The notes under the pieces were generated by a model, which was not told where the DNA came from, searched no databases, and saw only the letters and a program-made list of their open reading frames with translations. Source: Streptomyces sp. Alt3 (lineage in GTDB: Bacteria > Actinomycetota > Actinomycetes > Streptomycetales > Streptomycetaceae). Taken from it: a stretch of DNA of 64,000 bases. Location: positions 1-64,000 of the forward strand of contig NZ_CP120984.1 in the NCBI RefSeq assembly GCF_030719215.1, read 5' to 3'. The translations under genes were made by a program, and so were the position numbers. Shown here one piece after another: positions 1-7,125 of this stretch. Positions within the stretch are counted from its first letter, which is position 1, and the number at the start of each line of letters is the position of its first letter.

Positions 1-758
1 GTGAGGGTGGTGTCGCCCACGGTCAGGGTGAGTTCGGGGGTGCCGAACGCGACGGCGACGGGGCCGGTGCAGGTCTTGAGGTACGTGGAGAGGCGGGTCA
101 GGACGCTGGCGGGAATGAGCGTGGTCAGGGTGTGGTCGGCGGCGGTCGCCGGGTGGTCGGGGTGCGGGGTGGCGGGGACGTCGGCGACGGCGAAGCGGTA
201 GCGGTCGGTGGCCGAGAGGTTGAGCGTCTGGCCTGTGAGGGTCATCTGTACGGCCGTCAGCGTGGGGAGGGTGTCGTCCTTTCCGGCGGCCGGGAGGACG
301 CGCTGGAGCTGGCGGTAGAGCTCCTGGGCGTCGAGGTGGGCGGCGGTGGGCGCGGGCTTCTTCGCTGGGGCGAACTCGCCCACGGGGAGCGCGGTGACCG
401 GGACGATGAGGTGGTCGGTGCTCAGGAGGTCCCCGGCGAGCGTGAGCGTGGTGCGCTCTGCGGTCGCCTTCGTCTCCCCGGCCACCATCGCGGTCAGCGT
501 CTTCTTGAGCTGGGCAAGCGGGAGCAGTGAGGCCCCGGCCCGGGTGACGGTTGCGTCGGGCACGGTGACGGAGACGGCGGTCTCCCAGTCGTGGGTGCGC
601 AGGGTCAGGCCGGTGTCGTCGGCCTCGATGAGCACACTGGACTGGGCCGGGGTCTGGGCGCACACGGTGCCGAATCCGGCGATCTTGAGCGCGTCGGCGA
701 GCGGGCCGTAGGGCGCGGTGACGTGCGCGGTCGCGGTGGGGGTGGGCTGCTCGGACAT
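1..758 (-). CDS. DnaN-like DNA sliding clamp, partial
   Basis: The reading frame starts at ATG 758-756 (MSEQPTPTATAHV), with GGGAGA just upstream, and runs without a stop off the left edge, so its C-terminus is missing. About 252 residues are visible. The first domain is followed near residues 155-200 by a segment (LPTLTAVQMTLTG, then LSATDRYRFAVADVP) that matches the second clamp domain of beta subunits. The family forms a ring on DNA that tethers the polymerase. A chromosome carries its own dnaN beside dnaA, so this copy, far from any dnaA and on a plasmid-like element, is probably an accessory clamp. The polymerase it serves is unknown. Confidence 0.75.
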   Translation of the reverse strand, partial: MSEQPTPTATAHVTAPYGPLADALKIAGFGTVCAQTPAQSSVLIEADDTGLTLRTHDWETAVSVTVPDATVTRAGASLLPLAQLKKTLTAMVAGETKATAERTTLTLAGDLLSTDHLIVPVTALPVGEFAPAKKPAPTAAHLDAQELYRQLQRVLPAAGKDDTLPTLTAVQMTLTGQTLNLSATDRYRFAVADVPATPHPDHPATAADHTLTTLIPASVLTRLSTYLKTCTGPVAVAFGTPELTLTVGDTTL

Positions 759-1409
759 GGGTCTCCCTTGGGTGTGGGTAGGGGGTTGCTTTGTGTGGTC
801 GGCTGCCACTGCCGACCAACAAGACAAGTGTATCCCGCTACGCCGACATCCGGGGTGGTTTTCGGTGCGTTTCCGCAGGTCAACCCATACGAGTGGGGCG
901 GGGGCGGGGGGTTGGCGGGGTGCCGCGCCCGTGCCGCGCAGCGGCATGGGCGTCGTCCGGCAGCGCGGAGCGCTCGGGGTGGCGCGGAGCGCCGCCCCGC
1001 TCGGCCGGACGGTCCCGCCGTGGGGAGCGGAGCGGACCCGGCGGGGAGGGTGGTGGGGTCGAGCGCGCGGAGCGCGCGGCCGGGGAGCGGAGCGGACCGG
1101 CGGCCCCGGCATCCTCGGGCGTGAGAGGGCGGAGCGCTCGGTCCGGGGAGCGGAGCGGACCGGGCACGTCCCGCAGGGGTGAGGAGCGCAGCGGATCACC
1201 CCTGCACGCGGCGGCGCGTCAACCCCCCGCCCCGCCCCACTCGTGATGAACGGGCCGTCAGGCCCGGTGCGCCCCAGGGCCGCCAGGCTCCGGGCTGGGC
1301 CGTCAGGCCCCCGCCCCGTCGCGCTTCGCTGCGCCGGGGGCGTAGTGCGAGCGCGTCAATGGTCTCTGCGGGTTCGGGGATCGTCAGAGGCCTGTGCCAA
1401 GCTCGCGCC
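759..1409. repeat. Gene-free GC-rich stretch with gagcggagcgg repeats
   Basis: I see no supported gene here; the frames open in this stretch have random-looking Arg/Gly/Ala-rich products. The word ggggagcggagcggacc recurs at about 1023, 1083 and 1145, roughly 60 bases apart, among many shorter gcggagcg words. The spaced copies suggest short tandem expansion of a GC-rich unit. Function unknown. Confidence 0.5.
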
Positions 1410-2064
1410 ATGACCACCGCATCCACAGGCGACGGGTACGAGATCAGCCCCGAACTCGCCCAGCGCATCGCCGAGATCACCCCCCAACAGACCGAGGCCC
1501 TTGCTGCGGCCATCAGCCAAATGCAACCTGCACTGGCTTTCATGGGTGAGGAGGTGTCGGCAGGGATCACTAACGTGATCCAGCCGGCCCTTCTTCGACT
1601 TCTCGCGGATGCTGTCGGAGGTCAGCCTCCCCGTACTGGACACCTCGTGGGCGGACCATCTGATCGAATCCGTGCAGGGCCTGCGTCTGAGCGACAGCGC
1701 CTACGCGGGCATAACGGACACGCTGGCCCACGTCGCGGAGATGGCAGCTTCTCTGGACCTGGATGCCCATCTCCCGGGTGATGTGGATGGCGACCTGGAG
1801 GATCTTGGGGGGCAGGGTGTCACGTTCGCGACGGCACAGGGCGCAGGGCTGTCCCGGGAGACGCAGCGCAAGTTGGCGATGTACTTCGTCGCGACCTGGG
1901 TGTTCCTTGTGTTGATGCAGGGGATGGTGCAGAGCGAAGCGGTGAAGGAGCTGCTTGAGAATGCCGAGCTGGCTCTTCCGATTGCCGCGGCTGCGATGGT
2001 CGTGACGGGCCGCCAGTTCGACAAGCTGTTCCCGCCGCCGGGCGACGACGAAACCGCGGAGTAG
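1410..2064 (+). pseudogene. Frameshifted hypothetical protein with two C-terminal hydrophobic segments
   Basis: The first part starts at ATG 1410 (MTTASTGDGYEISPELAQ) and reads sensibly to about 1590 (ITNVIQPA). The sense then continues one frame later (FFDFSRMLSEVSLPVLDTSWADH), ending at 2064. A single extra base in the CCC run at 1588-1590 would explain it. The joined product is about 218 residues. The second half has hydrophobic stretches (YFVATWVFLVLMQGM and LPIAAAAMVVTG), so it may be membrane associated. No family was recognised. The alternatives are a sequencing error or translational slippage. The second half could also be made alone from ATG 1609. Confidence 0.5.
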
Positions 2065-2087
2065 CCGCACGGCCACCACGCGGCGCG

Positions 2088-2119
2088 AAGCCCCCCGGAA
2101 TGCTGAGGTCGGGGGGCTT
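2088..2119 (+). terminator. Hairpin terminator after the frameshifted gene
   Basis: AAGCCCCCC at 2088-2096 pairs with GGGGGGCTT at 2111-2119 across a 14-base loop, 24 bases after the stop at 2064. There is no clear T-run, which is usual for Streptomyces. Confidence 0.55.
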
Positions 2120-2285
2120 CCAGTGCGGGGCGCGGACTCGTACCAGCAGAGCGGGCGGATCATCTGGGACGCTGTGGACGCCCGAGTCGTCGCGCGCGAA
2201 GAGGTCGAGCCGATTTCCCTCTCCCGGGCCGCCTGCTCCTAGGTCGTGATCGGGTCGGGTGACGTGCGCACTAGTCCTCCTGGAC
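2120..2285. other. Intergenic, nothing recognised
   Basis: This stretch lies between convergent genes. I see no supported reading frame or repeat in it. Confidence 0.4.
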
Positions 2286-3305
2286 CTATGCGTCGGTGGT
2301 CGTGAGGGCGGCGGCGACGTCGCCGGGCGGCGGGGTGATGCCCCCGGCGAGGTAGCGCACACCGTCGCCCTCAGAGGGAAGCGCTGCACCCCGGGCGATC
2401 GGGTGGCGGCGGGACGACGCGGTGCGCCACCCATACCGCTCGTCCCACACCAAGGCGGGAGCCGGGGCCTGGTCGCCGTCCAGCACGAGTGCGGCGACGA
2501 CCAGGTCGTCGGCGGGGTGCTGGACATCGGGCACGGCCTCGGTGGTGGTCCAGCCGGCGCGGTGCAGGGCGGCGGCGACGTCGGCCAGGTACGGGGCGGC
2601 GCGGCGGGCGCGCAGGACGGTTTCGGCGCGTGCGGTGGCGCGGCGGACCTGTCCGGCGGGGTAGCCGAGTTGGGCGGCGGCCTCGGCGGGCGTCAGGTCC
2701 GGGTCGGCCTCGATGCGGTCGGCGATGCGGTCGGCGCGTAGCCGGGTCAGGGCGTCCTGCCCGGTGTTGCGGTGGACACCGAGGCGGGTGGTGACGGTGG
2801 CGGCGCTGATGGTGGGGTCGGCGTCGAGCAGTTCGGCGACGCGTGCGGTGACCTGGTCGCGCGGGACCTGGTCCCCGGTGTGCCGGGGCCGGCCGGACTT
2901 GGGCGCGGCGTCGCCGGGGCGGCTTTCCTGGAAGGCGCGGACCGCGTGGCGGGGCCAGTGCTCGACCCCGCCTGCCTCGACCCGGGCCGCGGTGAGGGCG
3001 GGGTCGTTCTTGTACGTCTTCCAGGAGTCCGGGGCCACCTCGATCAGGGCCGCGCACTCGCGGCGGTCCAGGAGGTCGCCGTCGTTGTCCTCCTCCGGGA
3101 GCGGGGGGACTGGCTTGCCGAGGAGGTAGGCGTCGACCTGCTCGCCGTCGTACAGCCGCGTACGGGAGCCCTTCGAGCTGATCGGCTTCGGGAAGCCGGG
3201 GGCGTCGTAGGGCTTGAGGCGGGTGTAGTGGTCAATGCCGACCCCTTGGTGCGCGGCGAGGTCCGCCAGGGTGCGCACGAGGTGGTGACGGCCTGCTCTG
3301 ATCAC
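2286..3305 (-). CDS. Multi-helix-turn-helix DNA-binding protein
   Basis: I place the start at GTG 3305-3303 (VIRAGRHHLVRTLADLAAHQ) because GGAGGAG lies upstream; longer frames to 3437 lack a ribosome site. The product has 339 residues. Two excisionase/AlpA-like units come first: one with FPKPI and RLYDGEQVDAYLLGK, another around ECAALIEVAPDSWKTY. Two further HTH-like segments follow (ISAATVTTRLGVHRNTGQ and LTPAEAAAQLGYPAGQVRR). It is probably a sequence-specific DNA-binding protein of the plasmid, for control or replication. No named family was recognised. Confidence 0.6.
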   Translation of the reverse strand: MIRAGRHHLVRTLADLAAHQGVGIDHYTRLKPYDAPGFPKPISSKGSRTRLYDGEQVDAYLLGKPVPPLPEEDNDGDLLDRRECAALIEVAPDSWKTYKNDPALTAARVEAGGVEHWPRHAVRAFQESRPGDAAPKSGRPRHTGDQVPRDQVTARVAELLDADPTISAATVTTRLGVHRNTGQDALTRLRADRIADRIEADPDLTPAEAAAQLGYPAGQVRRATARAETVLRARRAAPYLADVAAALHRAGWTTTEAVPDVQHPADDLVVAALVLDGDQAPAPALVWDERYGWRTASSRRHPIARGAALPSEGDGVRYLAGGITPPPGDVAAALTTTDA

Positions 3306-3493
3306 GGGGGTGCTCCTCCAGAACTCTGTGTCGAACGACGGTAGCGGCCCTGAACCTGGGCCGGTGGGCGGTAGGCTGCGGGTGGGCCCCCTTCGGGGTG
3401 GTTGCCTTGCGGCCGGTACCCGTGCCACCCGTCTCACCCCCGTGGGCGGACTGAGGGTGCCGGCCTTTTACGTCCCGGCGGTGCCCCGCGCTG

Positions 3494-3517
3494 CCCGCTG
3501 ACCGTGCGGTCAGCGGG
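3494..3517 (-). terminator. Perfect 11-bp hairpin downstream of the 3568-4233 gene
   Basis: CCCGCTGACCG (3494-3504) and CGGTCAGCGGG (3507-3517) form a perfect inverted repeat with a two-base centre, about 50 bases past the stop at 3568. The tight centre is also compatible with a protein-binding site for the 2286-3305 gene. Confidence 0.4.
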
Positions 3518-3567
3518 GCGGGCTGCGGACCGGTCCGCCCCCGGCAATTCCGGTTCTTGCGGTGATT

Positions 3568-4233
3568 TCACATCCAGTCTTCACCGGCGAGAATCTTGTT
3601 CACGAGGGAGCGGGATCCCCCGAGGTTCACCGCGAGATCAGTTGCCGTGATCTGCCCGGCGCGCCCGATGATGCCTTCGTGCTTGGCAGCTCGCATGCGA
3701 CCACCTGCGATCGTGCGCCACATCCTGGCCCGCGCTTCGTAGGCGCGGGCCATGATGTGCGGGGCTCCGAGCTGCTTCACGTCGTCGCCGCTCTCGTTGA
3801 GCGCGTGGGCCAGATCGATGGCGCCCTGGGTGGCAGAGACGAGGGCGCTCTCCGCATCGTCGTGTTCCTCGATCTCGATGCGGTCGCCGACGCGAACGAC
3901 GCTGTAGTAGGCGCCGGTCCGCGAGTCGGTCCGTGTTGCTGCGAAGTCCATGTCCAGGCGGTTGGCCGGCCAGGAGAACGTGATGTCGGTCGTGGGCTCT
4001 TCTGTGGCACGCATGCTCTCTGCCATCTGGTGCAGCATCCAGCGCTGGGCATCCGTCTCGGTGTCGACAGTGAAGAACTCGGTGCCGCCGTTGACCGACT
4101 CGATGATGACGATTTCCTGGCCGGCGCCGGTGATCCCACGGCTGTAGGACTCGTCGATCCAGGTTCGCTCCTCAGCGATGACGACGTCCTCCCGCGTGAT
4201 GCCGGTGACCTCTTCTGCGGTGACGGTCTGCAC
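3568..4233 (-). CDS. Small regulator-like protein with C-terminal HTH
   Basis: The start is GTG 4233-4231 (VQTVTAEEVTGITRED), preceded by GGAGGCACC. The product has 221 residues. The middle is an acidic mixed alpha/beta region (FFTVDTETDAQRWMLHQMAESM). The last 30 residues look like a helix-turn-helix (ITATDLAVNLGGSRSLVNKI). A strong consensus promoter overlapped by a palindrome lies upstream at 4283-4313, which suggests autoregulation by this protein. No family name could be assigned. Confidence 0.6.
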   Translation of the reverse strand: MQTVTAEEVTGITREDVVIAEERTWIDESYSRGITGAGQEIVIIESVNGGTEFFTVDTETDAQRWMLHQMAESMRATEEPTTDITFSWPANRLDMDFAATRTDSRTGAYYSVVRVGDRIEIEEHDDAESALVSATQGAIDLAHALNESGDDVKQLGAPHIMARAYEARARMWRTIAGGRMRAAKHEGIIGRAGQITATDLAVNLGGSRSLVNKILAGEDWM

Positions 4234-4282
4234 GGTGCCTCCACGGCGCGTTGATGGTCGACCTCGCCGACCTATGCGCACC

Positions 4283-4311
4283 AAGGTAGACACTCGACCG
4301 GTTAGTGTCAA
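4283..4311 (-). promoter_or_regulatory. Sigma-70-type promoter for the 3568-4233 gene
   Basis: On the minus strand, TTGACA (4311-4306) is followed by exactly 17 bases and then TACCTT (4288-4283). This is close to the vegetative consensus and lies 50 bases upstream of the chosen GTG. Confidence 0.7.
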
Positions 4312-4313
4312 CC
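4285..4313. promoter_or_regulatory. Palindromic operator overlapping the promoter
   Basis: GGTAGACACT (4285-4294) and AGTGTCAACC (4304-4313) are inverted repeats matching at 9 of 10 positions around a 9-base centre that itself contains ACCGGT. They cover both the -10 and -35 elements, so binding should repress. Confidence 0.6.
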
Positions 4314-4413
4314 ATGGTAGGCAGAGCGGTCTGGCAACGCCTGCTCTCCCCCGAGCATCGAGCGGCGCTTGCTGGCCTCGGTGGCGACTTAGACGCCGTA
4401 ACCGGTGCGCTCC

Positions 4414-5415
4414 CTACTGCCTGTCGCCGACCGGTGGGACATCGGCTTCGGTGGCGTCCAGGCGGAGCCGTTCGTAGCGCAGCGGGTGGCGCCACACGCC
4501 GTGGTCCTGCGACACGTCGGCGCTGAACTCCGCGACGAGGGCGGGCGCGACGAGGACCGGTTCCAGGGGGGTGCGGCTGTTCCAGGACGCGGTGAACCGG
4601 ACGCCGGTCCACGGGTGGTCGGGGCCGGCCGCGGTGAGGTGGTCGGCGACCTCTTGGGCCTGGCCGGGTTGCAGCGGGGTCGTCTTGCCCACCAGACGTA
4701 GACGACCGGCGGTGTCGTAGCGGCCCAGCAGCAGGACCAGGGGGCGGTGCAGGGAACCGGTAATGCCGCCGATGATCGCTTCGGTGGTGTTCCGGCGGCG
4801 GACCTTGGTCCAGCCACGCACGCCCGGACGATAGCGGCCCGCCAAGCTCTTGACCACCACACCTTCGACACCGGGAACATCGGTCCACTCATGCAGCCAC
4901 TCGTCCGCGACCACTGCGTCCGTGGTCGACGGGCACAGCGTCCACGGCGGCACCAGCCGGTGGTTGGCGAACAAGGCTTCCAGGACCTCGCGGCGGCGCG
5001 CGAACGGTTCGTCCAGCAGCTCCTGGCCGTCACGCTGCAGAACGTCGAACGCGATGAAGTGGGCGGGCATCTCGGCCGCCAGGGCGCGGGCGTTGCGGCC
5101 GGCGGTCGCACGGCGTTGCAGGGCCGTGAAACTCAGCTGGTTGTAGTGGTCGAGCACGGCGAGCTCGCCGTCCAGGACGAGACCAGCCGGGAGGCCGCGT
5201 GCGGCGGCGGCAAGCTCGGGGAAGCGGTCTTGCATGAACGCCCCGCCCCGGGTCTGCAACAGCACCGGGTCACCCTCGCGCAGCGGCGTGAAGATCAGCG
5301 CCCGGAACCCGTCGAACTTGGGCTGGACCGCCATCTGACCGGATCCGGCGCCGAGCGGTGGGAGGGACTCGCGGGCGCGGGCGAGCATCGGCTCCACAGG
5401 CGGCCTCAAGACCAC
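4414..5415 (-). CDS. ATP-dependent DNA ligase
   Basis: The start is GTG 5415-5413 (VVLRPPVEPMLA), with TGGAGGGAGG upstream; 333 residues. The nucleotidyltransferase motifs are in order: KFDGFR at 33-38 (Lys33 is the AMP-accepting lysine), DGELAVLD at 82-89, FIAFDV at 120-125, EGVVVK at 184-189 and WTKVR at 202-206, followed by an OB-fold-like region. The enzyme seals nicks using ATP. Its length fits the small stand-alone ligases related to LigC or the LigD ligase domain. No polymerase or Ku gene is adjacent, so it is not an obvious NHEJ operon. Beside a plasmid sliding clamp and helicase, it is best seen as part of a self-supplied replication or repair set. Confidence 0.88.
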   Translation of the reverse strand: MVLRPPVEPMLARARESLPPLGAGSGQMAVQPKFDGFRALIFTPLREGDPVLLQTRGGAFMQDRFPELAAAARGLPAGLVLDGELAVLDHYNQLSFTALQRRATAGRNARALAAEMPAHFIAFDVLQRDGQELLDEPFARRREVLEALFANHRLVPPWTLCPSTTDAVVADEWLHEWTDVPGVEGVVVKSLAGRYRPGVRGWTKVRRRNTTEAIIGGITGSLHRPLVLLLGRYDTAGRLRLVGKTTPLQPGQAQEVADHLTAAGPDHPWTGVRFTASWNSRTPLEPVLVAPALVAEFSADVSQDHGVWRHPLRYERLRLDATEADVPPVGDRQ

Positions 5416-5451
5416 GCGGGCCTCCCTCCAGGCGGTCAGTTGCTTGGGGTG

Positions 5452-5637
5452 TCAGGAGTCGGGGTGTGCGTCCGTCTGGAGCCTCCACGAGCCCCCGGGG
5501 CAGCCGGCGGGGAGGGGCGGGAAGCGGTGGCCTTTCACGTCGGTGCTCCAGTGGTGGCCCGCACCGCAGTCACACTCGTAGATCCCGCTCTCCGGCACGA
5601 CCTCGCCCGGATGCCACGACCTCTGTTCCTCGCTCAT
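5452..5637 (-). CDS. Small Cys/His protein, possible zinc binder
   Basis: The product is 61 residues from ATG 5637. Cys and His cluster around YECDCGAGHHW and again at GHRFPPLPAGC, a spacing typical of small zinc-ribbon-like proteins of actinomycete plasmids. It lies just upstream of the ligase in the same direction and could be cotranscribed. Function unknown. Confidence 0.5.
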   Translation of the reverse strand: MSEEQRSWHPGEVVPESGIYECDCGAGHHWSTDVKGHRFPPLPAGCPGGSWRLQTDAHPDS

Positions 5638-5694
5638 GTATCCGGTGTACGACGCCCCGCCGTAGGACGCGACTGCGGGAGTGCCCGCTGCCCG

Positions 5695-6045
5695 TCAGCC
5701 TCGCAGTCCGGTATCCGGTCGGCAGACCTCGCACGGCTCGATGTCCGGCTCTGCGAGCGCCACCATGGCGTCCTCGCGGGAGATCAGGCCCACTTGGTCC
5801 GGGTAGGTGGCGCAGCCTCCGCGGTGGAGCAGGGCGGTCGACGAGGAGCGTTGCGGCTGGATCTTCCACGACATCTCGGCGCGTGCCCGCTCGCGGCGTG
5901 CCCGTTCCTGGGCTTCCTGGGTCTCCAGCTCCCGGACGCGGCGCTCGGTCTGTCCGACCTGCCAGCGCAGCCAGTCCAGGAGGGCCCGGTTCTTCTCCAG
6001 GTCGCTGATGACGCCGGAGGGCTGTGTGGGGTCGGGCATGGTCAT
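5695..6045 (-). CDS. DUF6233-like protein
   Basis: The start is ATG 6045 (MTMPDPTQPSG), which overlaps the previous stop as ATGA; 116 residues. The N-terminal half is a charged helix (LLDWLRWQVGQTERRVRELE). The C-terminus has an HRGGC...CEVCRPDTGL cysteine arrangement seen in the DUF6233 group of small Streptomyces proteins. The role of that group is not known. The overlap indicates translational coupling with the upstream gene. Confidence 0.6.
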   Translation of the reverse strand: MTMPDPTQPSGVISDLEKNRALLDWLRWQVGQTERRVRELETQEAQERARRERARAEMSWKIQPQRSSSTALLHRGGCATYPDQVGLISREDAMVALAEPDIEPCEVCRPDTGLRG

Positions 6046-6392
6046 GCCTCGGGGCCGGCGGCGGTGTCGTGGGTGTGCTTGAGGGCGGTACGGGCTTCCA
6101 CGCGGTCCGGGCCGGACAGCGTGGCCCAGTAGGGGTGCGTGAGGACTTGGGTGGTCAGTTCCAGGATGCGGGCCCGGTAGGCGGCGAGGCGCTCGGCCTG
6201 TTCGGGGGTGTAGCCGGGGCTGTCCGGCTTCTCCGGCATGTAGTCGCTGTGCAGCTTCTTGTCCGCTTTCCAGCCGGGCAGCGGCTCGGCTGACCACGGC
6301 AGGCTCTGGGCGAACTCGTCGCGCTCGGCCTGCACCGCGTCGAGGGCGGCCTGGGCGTCGAGGAGGTCCTGGGGGAAGTCGTAGGCGGGCAC
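6042..6392 (-). CDS. Hypothetical coiled-coil-like protein
   Basis: The product is 116 residues from ATG 6392. It is mostly helical and charged (LLDAQAALDAVQAERDEFAQ; EQAERLAAYRARILELTTQV). It is coupled by a four-base overlap to the DUF6233-like gene. No family recognised. Confidence 0.5.
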   Translation of the reverse strand: MPAYDFPQDLLDAQAALDAVQAERDEFAQSLPWSAEPLPGWKADKKLHSDYMPEKPDSPGYTPEQAERLAAYRARILELTTQVLTHPYWATLSGPDRVEARTALKHTHDTAAGPEA

Positions 6393-6495
6393 CCATCAAT
6401 GGTATGTCTGTTCGAATTCGGGAGGCGAATGCCGCACCGGGCCATCGCCTGAAAGCGCGCAGCCCCCGCCGTCGAGGGCGGGACTACCATGCGAA

Positions 6496-6538
6496 ACGCA
6501 CCGCACCCCGGCAGCTGCAATGCCGGGGTGCGGTGCGT
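6496..6538 (-). terminator. Strong 18-bp hairpin terminator of the tap/tpg operon
   Basis: ACGCACCGCACCCCGGCA (6496-6513) pairs perfectly with TGCCGGGGTGCGGTGCGT (6521-6538) across a 7-base loop. It lies just 12 bases after the tpg-like stop at 6550. Confidence 0.75.
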
Positions 6539-6549
6539 CTGTGCTGGTC

Positions 6550-7125
6550 TCAGGCGGCCCAGCCGACCGAGGAGACGTAGGTGTAGGCGTCGTAGTCGGA
6601 TCCGAGGTCTTCGATGATGACATCCCAGACCGCGTCGAGTTCGTCGAAGTCGTCGTTCATCCAGGCGTCGACGGCGCGGTCCCAGACGCCCCGGACGTTG
6701 AGGCTGCGGCCGGACAGGTCCCGCTGGTACTTGCCCTCTACGCGGGTCTGGTCGACGGGGTTGATCTCGACACGCGTTCCGCGGCCTTCCCGGTTGAGCC
6801 GCTTCTTCAGGTCCGCTGCGACGTTGCGGCGCCGCAGGTCCCAGTACGCGGCATCCAGCCGCGACCGGTTCGCCTTGTTCGGGATCCGCTCCTCCGCCAG
6901 CCAGGCCATCAGCGTCCGGGGTGAGACATGGATGCCGGCACGGTCCATCGCCTCATATCCGGCGTCCGTCTTGGTCAGGTAGTTCAGGCGCGCGGCGAGG
7001 CCGCGCTCACTCTCCACGGACGAGGCGATGCCGGTCACCATGCGCTCGATCGCGACGCCCAGGGCGTCAGCACCGGGCAGCCCCCGGGCATTGAGCGCGC
7101 CCAGGTCCATCCAACGCCCGGCCAT
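6550..7125 (-). CDS. Tpg-like putative terminal protein
   Basis: The start is ATG 7125-7123, overlapping the Tap-like stop as TGATG; 191 residues. A helix-turn-helix-like segment (GIHVSPRTLMAWLAEERIP) is followed by a basic region (AAYWDLRRRNVAADLKKRL) and an acidic, aromatic C-terminus. Streptomyces terminal proteins (Tpg, about 185 residues) have the same size, an HTH of the VSQRTVERY kind followed by a basic helix, and lie directly after tap. The direct similarity is weak, so the call rests mainly on position, coupling and layout. It would be covalently attached to the 5' ends of a linear replicon. The alternative is a plain transcriptional regulator. Confidence 0.5.
   Translation of the reverse strand: MAGRWMDLGALNARGLPGADALGVAIERMVTGIASSVESERGLAARLNYLTKTDAGYEAMDRAGIHVSPRTLMAWLAEERIPNKANRSRLDAAYWDLRRRNVAADLKKRLNREGRGTRVEINPVDQTRVEGKYQRDLSGRSLNVRGVWDRAVDAWMNDDFDELDAVWDVIIEDLGSDYDAYTYVSSVGWAA

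Noticed and set aside
1584..1600. Programmed +1 frameshift at the CCC run
   Set aside because: No stimulatory structure or conserved slippery heptamer is evident; a simple indel is more likely.
4747..6132. 461-residue plus-strand open frame
   Set aside because: It lies antisense to the ligase and small genes; its product is low-complexity Gly/Arg/His-rich with no domain, a shadow caused by high GC.
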